Of a stretch of DNA of 64,000 nt, positions 45,358 through 54,443 are shown piece after piece; position 1 is the stretch's first letter, and every line of letters begins with the position of its first letter. The translations under genes and the position numbers were made by a program. The notes beneath the pieces are model-generated. The model saw nothing but the letters and a program-made list of their open reading frames with translations, searched no databases and had not been told where the DNA came from. This DNA comes from Thalassotalea algicola (GTDB lineage Bacteria; Pseudomonadota; Gammaproteobacteria; Enterobacterales; Alteromonadaceae): NCBI RefSeq assembly GCF_012932965.1, contig NZ_JABBXH010000003.1, positions 558,001-622,000 on the forward strand, given 5' to 3'.

Positions 45358-46126
45358 TAAAGAAACATTTGGCAAAACGGTTGGCTTCGTATTAGCTGTT
45401 TGTGTTGCATGTGCACTGTTAGTGTCATTTTCGGCAGTACAACTCAAGCCTTTACAACAAGCTAACAAGCTTTTAGATAAGCAAACAAAAATATTACAAG
45501 CAGCAGGTTTATTAGAAGCTGCTGACGGAAATATTGTTGCTACATACAATCAATTCGTTGAAGCGAAAATGATTGATCTAGATTCTGGTGAATTTATTGA
45601 AGGTAACCCTGATTTATTCGATGAACGTCGCAATTCACGCGATGTCGAAAAATCAGAAAAACCTAAAAATGATATCGCTGGTATTAATCGCCGTTCACAT
45701 GATGCTGTAATTTACTTGGTACGTAATGGTGCAGGTGAAATCGATACAGTAGTTTTCCCTATGGTAGGTTCTGGTCTATGGGACTTAATGTATGCTTACG
45801 TGGGTGTTGAAGCCGATTTAAATACGATTAAAAACGTTATTTACACAGCAGAAATGAAGGAAACTCCAGGACTAGGTGCAGAAGTACTTAACCCTGCGTG
45901 GATAGCATTATGGCCTGGTAAGAAAATCTTTGATGACAAAGGTCAGGTACGTGTAGAGCTTGTTAAAGGTGGCGTAAAAGAAGGAAACCCTTCTGAAGCT
46001 TACCAAGTTGACGGTTTATCGGGTGCAACGCTAACGGCTAATGGTGTAACCAAAACGTTTAAATTCTGGTTTGGCGATGAAGGCTACTCTGCGTTCATTG
46101 ATAAAAATCGTGGAGGGCTTAACTAA
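45347..46126 (+). CDS. nqrC: Na+-translocating NADH:quinone reductase subunit C
   Basis: 259 residues starting at GTG 45347 (SANKETFGK follows). The strong GCGGAGGG ribosome-binding site at about 45332 decides this start, so the gene overlaps the end of nqrB. One N-terminal membrane span is followed by a periplasmic FMN domain. FMN is attached to Thr228 in [11 protein letters not shown], the ApbE target motif. The conserved ETPGLGAEV is present. The stop overlaps the nqrD ATG by one base (TAATG). Confidence 0.96.
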   Translation: MSANKETFGKTVGFVLAVCVACALLVSFSAVQLKPLQQANKLLDKQTKILQAAGLLEAADGNIVATYNQFVEAKMIDLDSGEFIEGNPDLFDERRNSRDVEKSEKPKNDIAGINRRSHDAVIYLVRNGAGEIDTVVFPMVGSGLWDLMYAYVGVEADLNTIKNVIYTAEMKETPGLGAEVLNPAWIALWPGKKIFDDKGQVRVELVKGGVKEGNPSEAYQVDGLSGATLTANGVTKTFKFWFGDEGYSAFIDKNRGGLN

Positions 46127-46749
46127 TGTCAGCTGATACTAAAAAAGTATTAACGAGTCCAATCGTAGATAACAACCCAATTGCACTTCAAGTACTTGGT
46201 ATTTGTTCTGCACTTGCGGTAACAAGTTCAATGGCTAATGCGTTAGTAATGACCTTAGCGGTTGTTTTTGTAACAGCGTTTTCGAACTTGTTTATCTCAA
46301 TTATTCGTAACCACATTCCATCTAGCGTACGTATTATCGTGCAAATGGCGATTATCGCGTCATTAGTTATCGTGGTAGACCAAGTGCTAAAAGCATTCTC
46401 TTACGCGCTTTCGCAAGAACTTTCGGTTTTTGTTGGCTTAATCATTACTAACTGTATTGTAATGGGACGCGCAGAAGCATTTGCGATGAAAGAAAAGCCA
46501 GTTGTTAGTTTTATGGATGGTATTGGTAACGGTTTAGGTTACGGCTTCATCTTAATGACTGTTGCTTTCTTCCGTGAATTATTAGGTTTCGGAACTGTGT
46601 TTGGTATTGAAATCTTACCATTAATTCAAAACGGTGGTTGGTATCAAGCGAATGGTCTACTAGTACTACCATTTAGCTCATTCTTCATAATTGGTTTGAT
46701 CATTTGGGCGATTCGCCAATGGAAACCAGAACAAGTTGAGAAGGACTAA
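46126..46749 (+). CDS. nqrD: Na+-translocating NADH:quinone reductase subunit D
   Basis: 207-residue, six-span membrane subunit, homologous to NqrE and RnfE. Conserved [17 protein letters not shown] and [14 protein letters not shown] contain the Cys in the membrane half that, with NqrE, binds an iron centre. NqrM, encoded at 51918, supports that centre. nqrE follows after 5 nt. Confidence 0.96.
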   Translation: MSADTKKVLTSPIVDNNPIALQVLGICSALAVTSSMANALVMTLAVVFVTAFSNLFISIIRNHIPSSVRIIVQMAIIASLVIVVDQVLKAFSYALSQELSVFVGLIITNCIVMGRAEAFAMKEKPVVSFMDGIGNGLGYGFILMTVAFFRELLGFGTVFGIEILPLIQNGGWYQANGLLVLPFSSFFIIGLIIWAIRQWKPEQVEKD

Positions 46750-46754
46750 TCACG

Positions 46755-47378
46755 ATGGAACATTATTTATCATTATTAGTTAAAACGATATTCATTGAAA
46801 ATATCGCCTTATCTTTCTTTTTAGGTATGTGTACTTTCTTAGCAGTTTCTAAGAAAGTAAGCACAGCGATAGGTCTTGGTGTAGCGGTAGTTGTGGTACT
46901 AGGTATTGCAGTACCTGTTAACCAAGTCATCTATCAAGCGATTTTGGCACCTGGTGCGTTAGATGGCTTGATGGGCATCACTGACCCTACACAATCAATT
47001 GATTTAAGCTTCTTATCATTTATTACCTTTATCGGTGTAATTGCCGCGTTAGTACAAATTCTAGAGATGGTTCTAGATAAATACTTCCCGCCACTTTACA
47101 ACGCATTAGGTATTTTCTTACCACTAATTACAGTTAACTGTGCGATTTTCGGTGCCGTGTCTTTCATGGTAGCTAAGAACTTAACGCTAGGTGAGTCTGT
47201 TGTTTATGGTATTGGTTCTGGTATTGGTTGGGCACTTGCTATTGTTTTATTAGCGGGTCTTCGTGAGAAGATGAAGTACTCAGACGTTCCAGATGGCCTT
47301 AAAGGTTTAGGTATTACGTTTATCACGACTGGATTGATGGCTTTTGGCTTTCTTTCATTCGGCGGTATTTCGTTATAA
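46755..47378 (+). CDS. nqrE: Na+-translocating NADH:quinone reductase subunit E
   Basis: 207-residue, six-span membrane subunit in inverted orientation to NqrD (RnfA homologue). [24 protein letters not shown] and [15 protein letters not shown] are conserved. The Cys of VNCAIFG together with the NqrD cysteines coordinates the intramembrane iron cluster. A 63-nt gap with a hairpin separates it from nqrF. Confidence 0.96.
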   Translation: MEHYLSLLVKTIFIENIALSFFLGMCTFLAVSKKVSTAIGLGVAVVVVLGIAVPVNQVIYQAILAPGALDGLMGITDPTQSIDLSFLSFITFIGVIAALVQILEMVLDKYFPPLYNALGIFLPLITVNCAIFGAVSFMVAKNLTLGESVVYGIGSGIGWALAIVLLAGLREKMKYSDVPDGLKGLGITFITTGLMAFGFLSFGGISL

Positions 47379-47391
47379 TAAGATTAACGTA

Positions 47392-47415
47392 GAAGGCACT
47401 AACTATAGTGTCTTC
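47392..47415 (+). other. intercistronic hairpin between nqrE and nqrF
   Basis: GAAGGCACTA pairs with TAGTGTCTTC over 10 bp (one G-T wobble), loop ACTA. No T tract follows, so full termination is unlikely. It may be an mRNA stability or processing element within the operon. Confidence 0.5.
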
Positions 47416-47441
47416 TCCTAGAGAAGTGTAAGGAAAAGTCG

Positions 47442-48665
47442 ATGGAAATAATTCTCGGCGTTAGCATGTTCACTGCAATCGTTATCGCTTTGGTTCTAGT
47501 GATCTTATTTGCTAAATCAAAGTTGGTTGCCGAAGGTGACGTGACTATTTCAATTAATGGCGATCCAGAAAAAGCAGTTACTACCGGTGCTGGTGGTAAG
47601 CTGTTAGGAGCGTTAGCTGACCAAGGTATCTTTATCCCGTCAGCATGTGGTGGCGGTGGTACATGTGGCCAGTGTCGTGTAGAAGTGCATTCAGGTGGTG
47701 GTGACATTCTTCCTACGGAATTAGGTCATATCACTAAACGTGAAGCGAAAGAAGGCTGTCGTTTAGCATGTCAGGTTAATGTAAAACAAGACATGGAAAT
47801 CGAAGTTGAAGACGAGATTTTCGGTGTTCAGCAATGGGAGTGTGAAGTTATTTCAAATGATAACAAAGCAACTTTCATTAAAGAACTTAAGCTTAAGATC
47901 CCTGATGGTGAGTCTGTACCTTTCCGTGCCGGTGGTTATATTCAAATTGAAGCACCAGCGCATCACGTTAAATACAAAGACTTCGATATTGAAGAACAAT
48001 ATCGTGGTGATTGGGAGCATTTTGGCTTCTTCGATGTTGAGTCAAAAGTTGACGAGCCTACGCTTCGTGCATACTCAATGGCTAACTATCCTGAAGAAGA
48101 AGGCATTATCATGCTTAATGTGCGTATCGCTACGCCGCCTCCAGGTAAGTTACATTTGCCTGCAGGTAAGATGTCTTCATTCATCTTTAACTTAAAAGCT
48201 GGCGATAAAGTAACTATTTCAGGTCCATTTGGTGAGTTCTTCGCGAAAGAGACTGATGCTGAAATGGTATTTATCGGTGGTGGTGCTGGTATGGCACCGA
48301 TGCGTTCACATATTTTCGATCAGCTTAAGCGTCTTAAGTCTAAGCGTAAAATGTCTTTCTGGTACGGTGCACGTTCTTTACGTGAAATGTTCTATGAAGA
48401 TGATTACAACATGCTTGCAAATGAAAATGACAATTTCGAATGGCATGTGGCTCTTTCAGATCCGCAGCCTGAAGATAATTGGGATGGCCTAACTGGCTTT
48501 ATTCACAATGTTCTTTATGAAAACTACTTGAAAGATCATGAAGCGCCAGAAGATTGTGAGTACTACATGTGTGGTCCACCAATGATGAATGCTGCCGTTA
48601 TTCATATGCTTAAAGACTTAGGTGTTGAAGACGAAAACATTCTTCTAGATGACTTCGGTGGCTAA
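47442..48665 (+). CDS. nqrF: Na+-translocating NADH:quinone reductase subunit F
   Basis: 407 residues: an N-terminal membrane span, a ferredoxin-like domain with [2Fe-2S] ligands Cys69, Cys75, Cys78 ([12 protein letters not shown]) and Cys110, an FAD domain ([12 protein letters not shown]) and an NADH domain ([14 protein letters not shown], then the C-terminal YYMCGPPMM). It is the electron entry point of the pump. The last two residues (GG) match the family end. The gene ends at a copy of the dispersed hairpin repeat. Confidence 0.97.
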   Translation: MEIILGVSMFTAIVIALVLVILFAKSKLVAEGDVTISINGDPEKAVTTGAGGKLLGALADQGIFIPSACGGGGTCGQCRVEVHSGGGDILPTELGHITKREAKEGCRLACQVNVKQDMEIEVEDEIFGVQQWECEVISNDNKATFIKELKLKIPDGESVPFRAGGYIQIEAPAHHVKYKDFDIEEQYRGDWEHFGFFDVESKVDEPTLRAYSMANYPEEEGIIMLNVRIATPPPGKLHLPAGKMSSFIFNLKAGDKVTISGPFGEFFAKETDAEMVFIGGGAGMAPMRSHIFDQLKRLKSKRKMSFWYGARSLREMFYEDDYNMLANENDNFEWHVALSDPQPEDNWDGLTGFIHNVLYENYLKDHEAPEDCEYYMCGPPMMNAAVIHMLKDLGVEDENILLDDFGG

Positions 48666-48705
48666 TTTTAAGCTTTTGCTTACCTGATGACTTAATTGCG
48701 TTGTC

Positions 48706-48742
48706 GTGAATGCTCATATACATTTGTATGCTGCGCGTTCAC
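48706..48742. repeat. dispersed two-stem hairpin element, copy B (after nqrF)
   Basis: Outer GTGAA (48706-48710) pairs with TTCAC (48738-48742). Inner ATAC pairs with GTAT around ATTT. The core ACATTTGTA is shared with copies A and C. It starts 40 nt after the nqrF stop. Confidence 0.6.
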
Positions 48743-48837
48743 TCCTAGCACTAACATCATCATATAGCGCAATAGCCTTAAAATTTAATCGAACAAGAAT
48801 ATTGTCATTCAGGCGTAGACCGGAATTTCAAGAATAA

Positions 48838-48865
48838 AAAAAGAGCGGCTTAGGTCGCTCTTTTT
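48838..48865. terminator. terminator between nqrF and the sugar dehydrogenase gene
   Basis: 12-bp stem AAAAAGAGCGGC / GTCGCTCTTTTT (one G-T wobble) with loop TTAG. Flanking A and T tracts make it functional on both strands. Confidence 0.85.
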
Positions 48866-48918
48866 CATTTAGTGCCTGTCATTAATGAATATATATTACT
48901 TAGCTAAACCTGTCGGTC

Positions 48919-50064
48919 TTAGTTAGCAGTGATAAACAATAGTTCTGCATTTTTGCCGTCGGTTAAAACGGCGATATCTCCATTTTTTGTGACAAATACA
49001 TCTCTTAATCTACCGTTTATTTCTGGAAATACATGCGTTCGAGTGAATTCTTGATTATTTAGGTTTACTGCATATATCTTTTTGTCTACTAATGTGGTGA
49101 TTAATACATGCCTGCGTAGAGAAACAAAACTCGATTGAATAGAGCCATAATAGGCCATACCTGATGGAGCGATTGAAGGAGTCCAGTCTATAGTTGGCAG
49201 TCTCATTCCTTCGTATGCTGTAAAAGGAGAAATGCGAGCCCCTGAATAATCTTTTCCAAAGGTGATTACAGGCCACCCATAGTTATTACCAGAAGTTAAG
49301 TAATTTAACTCATCACCACCAGCTGGACCGTGTTCGTGACTGACGATTTGTTTACTGTCATAGTCATATACCAGCCCTTGCGGGTTACGGTGGCCTAGCG
49401 AAAAAACTGCATGTGCGGCTGGGTTTTCATGGTTAGCAAATGGATTGTCTTTTGGGATAGTACCATCTAAATTAATGCGTAATACCTTGCCAAGTTGACT
49501 GGTGATGACTTGCGATTGTTCTCGGTAGTCAAATCCATCGCCACTAGAAAGTAAAAATGTATTGTCGTGAAGTACTAAAGCTCGACCCGCATAGTGTTGT
49601 GGTGTTCCTTTACTTGTTGCTACTTGATAGATAATTTCTGGCTTGGAAAATACATTGCCATCAAAAGTGGTTTTGGCAACAACTAATCGGTTTGACTTAA
49701 GCTCTCCTTGGGCATAGGTTAGTAGGATTTCACTTGATTCATTAAAGTTAGGTGATAAAACAATATCCAATAACCCTCCTTGACCTGCAACATAAAGCCC
49801 TTCAAATTCCAATTTTACTCTTGTCTGCTTTGCTCCCTTTACGATGACAATATGGCCATCACGCTCTGTGATTAACCAAGTATCGTTAGGTAATTGCACC
49901 ATACTCCAAGGTGAATGCAGCTTAGTGGCTAATGTTTTTAACTGATAGGTCTCATTAGGCAGGGCGGAAACAGCTTTTAGAGAAAACAAAGCAACTAATG
50001 AAGTGGCAACTAAAAGGATAAATTGTTTAAGCCAAGTCCCTTTGATAGGGTAGTAAAAAAGCAT
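48919..50064 (-). CDS. PQQ-dependent sugar dehydrogenase-like beta-propeller protein
   Basis: About 381 residues. An N-terminal signal sequence or anchor (LKQFILLVATSLVALFSLKAVSA) leads to a six-bladed glucose/sorbosone dehydrogenase-type propeller. It matches soluble aldose dehydrogenases (YliI-like): LHSPWSMVQLPNDTWLITERDG, GQGGLLDIVLSPNF, and the catalytic-region HRNPQGLVYD followed by SHEHGPAGGDELN. It oxidises aldose sugars in the periplasm with PQQ. An ATG at 50064 was preferred; the upstream ATG at 50115 would run into the divergent gene starting at 50085. It sits between the nqr operon and apbE with no evident functional link. Confidence 0.85.
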   Translation of the reverse strand: MLFYYPIKGTWLKQFILLVATSLVALFSLKAVSALPNETYQLKTLATKLHSPWSMVQLPNDTWLITERDGHIVIVKGAKQTRVKLEFEGLYVAGQGGLLDIVLSPNFNESSEILLTYAQGELKSNRLVVAKTTFDGNVFSKPEIIYQVATSKGTPQHYAGRALVLHDNTFLLSSGDGFDYREQSQVITSQLGKVLRINLDGTIPKDNPFANHENPAAHAVFSLGHRNPQGLVYDYDSKQIVSHEHGPAGGDELNYLTSGNNYGWPVITFGKDYSGARISPFTAYEGMRLPTIDWTPSIAPSGMAYYGSIQSSFVSLRRHVLITTLVDKKIYAVNLNNQEFTRTHVFPEINGRLRDVFVTKNGDIAVLTDGKNAELLFITAN

Positions 50065-50084
50065 TACTTTAATTTGAGATAACC

Positions 50085-50531
50085 ATGCAATTTTTGAAAC
50101 GGTTCTTGCCTTCATTTTTAGTATCTTGGTTGCTTACATTCACGCTAGCTAGCTTGTTCCATAGCCAATATGTTGTCAATCAATTAGTCGATGTTGGCAC
50201 AGTGGTAACTTTCGATAATCGATTAAGTTTGATGTTAGGTGACTGGCTAGGTTTACTACCGACTTATGGCATCATTATCGCTGTGGCATTTTTACTTGCT
50301 TTTTTTATCGCGGCGGCAATCTATCGAAAGCTTGGTAAACACTATATTCCTTTGTTTGTGCTTGCAGGCATTGCCTCATTTACAATGATGTTAACGGTAA
50401 TTGAGTCGATTATGAATATTCATATTATTGCAGGGGCTAGAGGTTGGGGTTTTTATGCGCAACTTTTAGCTGGAGCAGTGGGCGGGTTTGCTTTTGCAAA
50501 TTTTACCAAAGTTAAGATTATCTATAAATGA
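50085..50531 (+). CDS. four-span membrane protein of unknown function
   Basis: 148 residues with four predicted membrane segments, a conserved-looking central loop (RLSLMLGDWLGLLP) and a C-terminal span after ARGWGFYAQLLAGAVGGFAF. No enzymatic motif or named family was recognised. It is divergent from the sugar dehydrogenase gene with only a 20-nt gap between the chosen starts, so the two promoters must overlap the other gene. It lies upstream of apbE on the same strand, but 200 nt away. Confidence 0.65.
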   Translation: MQFLKRFLPSFLVSWLLTFTLASLFHSQYVVNQLVDVGTVVTFDNRLSLMLGDWLGLLPTYGIIIAVAFLLAFFIAAAIYRKLGKHYIPLFVLAGIASFTMMLTVIESIMNIHIIAGARGWGFYAQLLAGAVGGFAFANFTKVKIIYK

Positions 50532-50739
50532 TTTAAGAGGCCCAAATTCACGTCTAGTTGGTGATGTATGCCGCCAGTTAATTTGACACTTTGATCGATC
50601 AAGTTTGTTTTAAATAAGTACAATAAATTGCTAATTAGAAAGTGAGTATATTGTCCGCGACAAACTGTTATTTTGCCAGTATTTTTGAATCAATAGATTT
50701 GTTAGAATGGCGCCAAAATTTTTACTGACTAACCTTCAC

Positions 50740-51756
50740 ATGGCTAAAGTTTATTTTTCAATTGCGCTGACGTTTTTCCTTACAGCGTGCTTTCCTGCTA
50801 AAGAGCCAGGTAGTGCCCAAGAATTTCACCTTCAAGGCCACACTATGGGCACTACATATAATATCAAAGTAGTTGCTAAAGAAGCTGAATACGATTTAGT
50901 CAAGTTACAAGCTGATATCGATGCGGCGTTGGTTCAAGTGAATAATGAGATGTCGACTTACCAAAAAGACTCTGAAATCACTTTATTCAATCAAAGTAGA
51001 GGCGCTGAGCCAATGGCAATCTCAGCAGGCTTTAGAACCGTATTAACTGAAGCATTAAGGTTAGGTGATATTACCGGTGGCATGCTTGATATCACTGTTG
51101 GGCCTTTAGTCAATCTATGGGGTTTTGGCCCTGATTATCAACCAGAACGTATACCAAATAGTGAAGAGCAGAAGGTTGCACGTGCCCGTATTGGTTTAGA
51201 TAAAATTATATTAAATGAGCATGGTCTAAGTAAGACTCAAGCTGATGCATATATTGACCTTTCTACTATCGCTAAAGGTTGGGGGGTCGATGTAATCGCT
51301 GATTTGTTACAATCTAAAGGTATTTATAACTACTTAGTTGAAATTGGCGGCGAAATGCGCCTGAAAGGTTTTAAAGCCAACGGTACACTTTGGACAATTG
51401 CCATAGAAAAACCTATTACAAATGACCGTATTGCTCATCAGTTCGTAGTTCCTAAGGATAATGCTGTAGCAACATCCGGCGATTATCGTAATTATATTGA
51501 AGTAGAAGGTAAGCGTTTCTCGCATATCATTAACCCAAACACTGGTCTGCCTATCGATCATAAGCTAGTTTCCGTAACTGTCCTTCATCCGTCTTCTATG
51601 ACAGCAGATGGACTATCTACAGCAATTATGGTGATGGGACCTGAGGCTGGTTTGGCGTTTGCTGAACAAAATGATTTAGCTGTAATGATGATAGTTAAAA
51701 CAGCTAATGGTTTTGAAGAGATTAATACGGTAAAATTCATGCCTTTCCTGAAGTAA
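50740..51756 (+). CDS. apbE: FAD:protein FMN transferase ApbE
   Basis: 338-residue lipoprotein from the ATG at 50740 (lipobox LTAC, Cys17). An upstream ATG at 50707 sits in what looks like a -10 region (TAGAAT, GGCGCC), so it was rejected. ApbE uses FAD to attach FMN to Thr in SGAT motifs of NqrB and NqrC. Seen: HTMGTTYNIKV, MSTYQKDSEITLFNQS, TVGPLVNLWGFGP, LSTIAKGWGVDVIA, GGEMRLKG and HIINPNTGLPI. It is close to its presumed target operon nqrABCDEF and 161 nt before nqrM. Confidence 0.96.
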   Translation: MAKVYFSIALTFFLTACFPAKEPGSAQEFHLQGHTMGTTYNIKVVAKEAEYDLVKLQADIDAALVQVNNEMSTYQKDSEITLFNQSRGAEPMAISAGFRTVLTEALRLGDITGGMLDITVGPLVNLWGFGPDYQPERIPNSEEQKVARARIGLDKIILNEHGLSKTQADAYIDLSTIAKGWGVDVIADLLQSKGIYNYLVEIGGEMRLKGFKANGTLWTIAIEKPITNDRIAHQFVVPKDNAVATSGDYRNYIEVEGKRFSHIINPNTGLPIDHKLVSVTVLHPSSMTADGLSTAIMVMGPEAGLAFAEQNDLAVMMIVKTANGFEEINTVKFMPFLK

Positions 51757-51793
51757 TCAGTGATTCAGTTGCTAATGGTTTAACTTCGCTGTC

Positions 51794-51830
51794 GAAAGTA
51801 CTTATTTACATTTGTAAATTAGACGCTTTC
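51794..51830. repeat. dispersed two-stem hairpin element, copy C (between apbE and nqrM)
   Basis: Outer GAAAG (51794-51798) pairs with CTTTC (51826-51830). Inner TTTAC pairs with GTAAA around ATTT. The core ACATTTGTA is shared with copies A and B. It starts 37 nt after the apbE stop. Confidence 0.6.
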
Positions 51831-51917
51831 TCGTAGAGCTAAAATCATTACCGTACGAATAATTAGATTAAATCAGTTAGGTTTACACTATATTTTATCT
51901 TTGCTTGGATTTTTTTG

Positions 51918-52139
51918 ATGGCTGTTTTCTTAATTACACTTGGTTTATTTTTATTAATCGCACTAGGGATGGGTGTCGGTTATATCTTCCAACAAAAATC
52001 ATTGGCCGGTAGTTGTGGTGGTTTAGGTACTCTGGGTATCGACAAAGCTTGTAACTGCGATAATCCATGTGAAAAACGCAAAGAGCGTGAACGCGTTGCT
52101 GCCGAGAAAGAAAACCAGATAGACGTTAAAAACATTTAA
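51918..52139 (+). CDS. nqrM: Na+-NQR maturation protein NqrM
   Basis: 73 residues from the ATG at 51918: one N-terminal membrane span, then a cysteine-rich segment (SCGGLGTLG, then the four-cysteine run ACNCDNPCE) and a charged tail. This is the DUF539/NqrM pattern. NqrM is needed for assembly of the intramembrane iron centre of Na+-NQR formed by NqrD and NqrE. Its place after apbE near nqrABCDEF agrees. A TTG one codon upstream was not used. Confidence 0.94.
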   Translation: MAVFLITLGLFLLIALGMGVGYIFQQKSLAGSCGGLGTLGIDKACNCDNPCEKRKERERVAAEKENQIDVKNI

Positions 52140-52143
52140 ATTA

Positions 52144-52890
52144 TTATTGCCTAGTGAGTTCTACTAAGGCGGAAATATCTCCAGATGTAGGTAGATTTAG
52201 GTAGTTATTATAATTCGCGAATATAGCGTCTTTTTGTACTTTGTTTATATAATAATCAAGGTCGTTTTTTAAGATCTTACCTACCGGAGAATTTGAAACG
52301 GCCATTGATGCAGCTGTAGTGGTTAATTGTTGATAGTAAACTTGTTTATAGCCGGTAGTTTTAAATGTCTCTACCACTGCAATTCGCTCAAAAATAATAC
52401 CATCGATACGATTAAGGTTTAGCATTTGAGTTAATTGATTTAAATGGGTTACCTCTACAAAATTTTTCCTAGGAATATCGAGTAATTCACTGAAAAAGTC
52501 TGCATTTCCTGTAGGGACACCTATATATATTTCTTTGTAGTTAGCTGCTTTACTTAGGTCATTAACAAATATATCGACACTTACCGGAAGTTCCCAGGCT
52601 AATTCATCAGCAAATTGATAAAACTCGTCTGTTTCATTTCCTTTAGGAGTTAATCCTATTAACTGAGCTCTATCGCCTTGTAATTCTCTCTTAGCACGAG
52701 CATAAGTCGTGATCGATATGTCGAATGTATAATTTGAAATACTTTCAATCTCTTTAAGTAAATTAACAACCATTCCTTCACCATGCGAGGTAACAAGTGG
52801 AGGAAATGCTTCTAGTGCTGTCGTAACTCGAGATTTCTCAGCAAAAACGGAAGTGCTAATACATAAAATGACAATCGCTAAAAACTTCAT
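52144..52890 (-). CDS. periplasmic solute-binding protein, family 3-like
   Basis: 248 residues with a Sec signal peptide (MKFLAIVILCISTSVFA). The mature part has the two-lobe SBP_bac_3 pattern: a first lobe TTALEAFPPLVTSHGEGMVVNLL, where the family substrate-binding strand sits, and a second lobe with IYIGVPTGNADFFSELLDI and RIDGIIFER. No permease or ATPase gene is adjacent, so it may serve as a sensor or orphan binding protein rather than an ABC importer subunit. It converges on nqrM with a 4-nt gap. Confidence 0.75.
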   Translation of the reverse strand: MKFLAIVILCISTSVFAEKSRVTTALEAFPPLVTSHGEGMVVNLLKEIESISNYTFDISITTYARAKRELQGDRAQLIGLTPKGNETDEFYQFADELAWELPVSVDIFVNDLSKAANYKEIYIGVPTGNADFFSELLDIPRKNFVEVTHLNQLTQMLNLNRIDGIIFERIAVVETFKTTGYKQVYYQQLTTTAASMAVSNSPVGKILKNDLDYYINKVQKDAIFANYNNYLNLPTSGDISALVELTRQ

Positions 52891-52999
52891 CTAATTACTT
52901 TCATCGTTACAGTCGTTAATTATTTAACTTAGCACGCCAGTAACTATCTGAAAAGTTGTCTATTAACAATATCTTAACTGGTTGATATCTGTCTGGTTT

Positions 53000-53014
53000 A
53001 TTTACATTGTAAAT
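53000..53014. promoter_or_regulatory. perfect palindrome upstream of the PEP-CTERM gene
   Basis: ATTTACA-T-TGTAAAT: perfect 7-bp arms around one base. It lies 119 nt before the PEP-CTERM gene and about 110 nt upstream of the divergent binding-protein gene, in their shared 243-bp intergenic region. A candidate operator. Confidence 0.4.
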
Positions 53015-53133
53015 ATCTTCATTATTTTGATAAATGTAGGTGGTTGTAAAGTAAAGAAAAATAATTGCTGGCTTACTTTATGCTGGAGCTGTAAGAAAAA
53101 TAATAAGTTAATAAGATTCAGAAGGTTAAGTAT

Positions 53134-54201
53134 ATGAAAAAAATAATAAAAGTTTTTACCTTGTTATCTACTTGTGTCGCGATGTCTTGTGCACAGGCAG
53201 GCTTAGTTACTCAACACACTTCAGCCCAAACTTTTCAACGAACTTGTCCAGGGTTAGCTGATCCTGATTGGCAAAACAATTGGGGCCCTATTGTTAACTG
53301 GTTTTACGGTGGACAAGAAGGGAGTGACAATGCTGATTTGATGTGTCACTTCAACGGAGGAAATCAAGAAAGATTTTTCAATGCAGATGGCTCTCCTAAA
53401 GACCCTAATTGGCGCTATGATGAAAATTGGCCGAAAGATAGCGGTGGCAATCCTATTGAAGGAGGAGGTGCTTTCTCTATTGATGAAGTAGGTACACTAG
53501 AGATTATAGGTTCAGCAGGACCTGAAACAGAAAGAGTTATTGGCGCGGTAGATGGTAAGTATTATGCACAAATTATTTTAGATGAAGATAATTTAGGCTT
53601 ACCAGAAATTAAAGCAATGTCAGATTCGGAATTATTTGAACGTAATTCAGTAAATGCATTTGCAGCGACAGAGTACTTGTGGACTGGTGCCAGTGAAACT
53701 CTTGAGTTTACGGCTGATTATGATTTCTTCACTTCTGGTGGAACATGGCAGTATGGTAACGCACCAGCTATCGACGATTATACTTTTATACTCGGTATGG
53801 GTGTTTCAAATGACATGGAATTTGATGTTGCACAAGTATTCCCAACAGACTGGGGAAATATTATAGAGGAAAATTATATTGATACTCGTGATGGTGCCGA
53901 ACCAGCAGGCTCTTTAAATAACCCTAATGAAGGTTCGTTTACAATTTCTTTTGATGTAAATGATGGAGATAGGTTTTTCCTTTGGGGGTATTTACAAGCA
54001 TTTGGCTTAAATGGTGGTTTTACCGATGCAAGTCATACGCTGACAAGTGCACTCGCGGTAGAAAACAAAACACCAGAGCAGAGCGCTGCTATTTTTCAGA
54101 CATCACTCAGTGCTGCGCCACCTACGTCTGTACCAGAGCCAAGTTCATTGATACTCGCCTTCTTAGGTTTATTAGGTTTAGCTGCACGTAAGAAATATTA
54201 A
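53134..54201 (+). CDS. PEP-CTERM sorting domain protein
   Basis: 355 residues. Signal peptide MKKIIKVFTLLSTCVAMSCAQA, then a secreted domain rich in Asp, Asn, Gly and Trp without cysteine pairs. The C-terminus (last 23 residues) is a standard PEP-CTERM tag: VPEPSS, a hydrophobic span LILAFLGLLGLAA, and the basic end RKKY. Such tags direct proteins to exosortase EpsH-type processing and the outer surface or matrix. No exosortase or exopolysaccharide cluster is in the window. The ligand or function of the secreted domain is unknown. It ends at a terminator. Confidence 0.85.
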   Translation: MKKIIKVFTLLSTCVAMSCAQAGLVTQHTSAQTFQRTCPGLADPDWQNNWGPIVNWFYGGQEGSDNADLMCHFNGGNQERFFNADGSPKDPNWRYDENWPKDSGGNPIEGGGAFSIDEVGTLEIIGSAGPETERVIGAVDGKYYAQIILDEDNLGLPEIKAMSDSELFERNSVNAFAATEYLWTGASETLEFTADYDFFTSGGTWQYGNAPAIDDYTFILGMGVSNDMEFDVAQVFPTDWGNIIEENYIDTRDGAEPAGSLNNPNEGSFTISFDVNDGDRFFLWGYLQAFGLNGGFTDASHTLTSALAVENKTPEQSAAIFQTSLSAAPPTSVPEPSSLILAFLGLLGLAARKKY

Positions 54202-54222
54202 CGTTAACTACTTTATCAATAT

Positions 54223-54246
54223 AAGGCTTCTTTGGAAGCCTTTTTT
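54223..54246 (+). terminator. rho-independent terminator after the PEP-CTERM gene
   Basis: Perfect 8-bp stem AAGGCTTC / GAAGCCTT with loop TTTG, followed by T. Confidence 0.88.
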
Positions 54247-54443
54247 GTTTGTACCATCATGGAAATCTTTTTTACATCTATTGCGTAAGTTAGCTTGTTA
54301 ATTTGTAGTTTAAATGTTGGTTATTAGAAAATGTTAGATGTTATTATCAGTTATTAATTCTAATGTGCTTTAAAGTTAACTACCGTTTTTACAATAAGTC
54401 GTAAGTTGTTTATTCAGCTCATTAAATGATAAGGAAAGCTAAC

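Noticed and set aside
47399-47707. Long minus-strand frame opposite nqrF
   Set aside because: Shadow of the strongly biased nqrF codons. The Pro/His-rich product has no family features.
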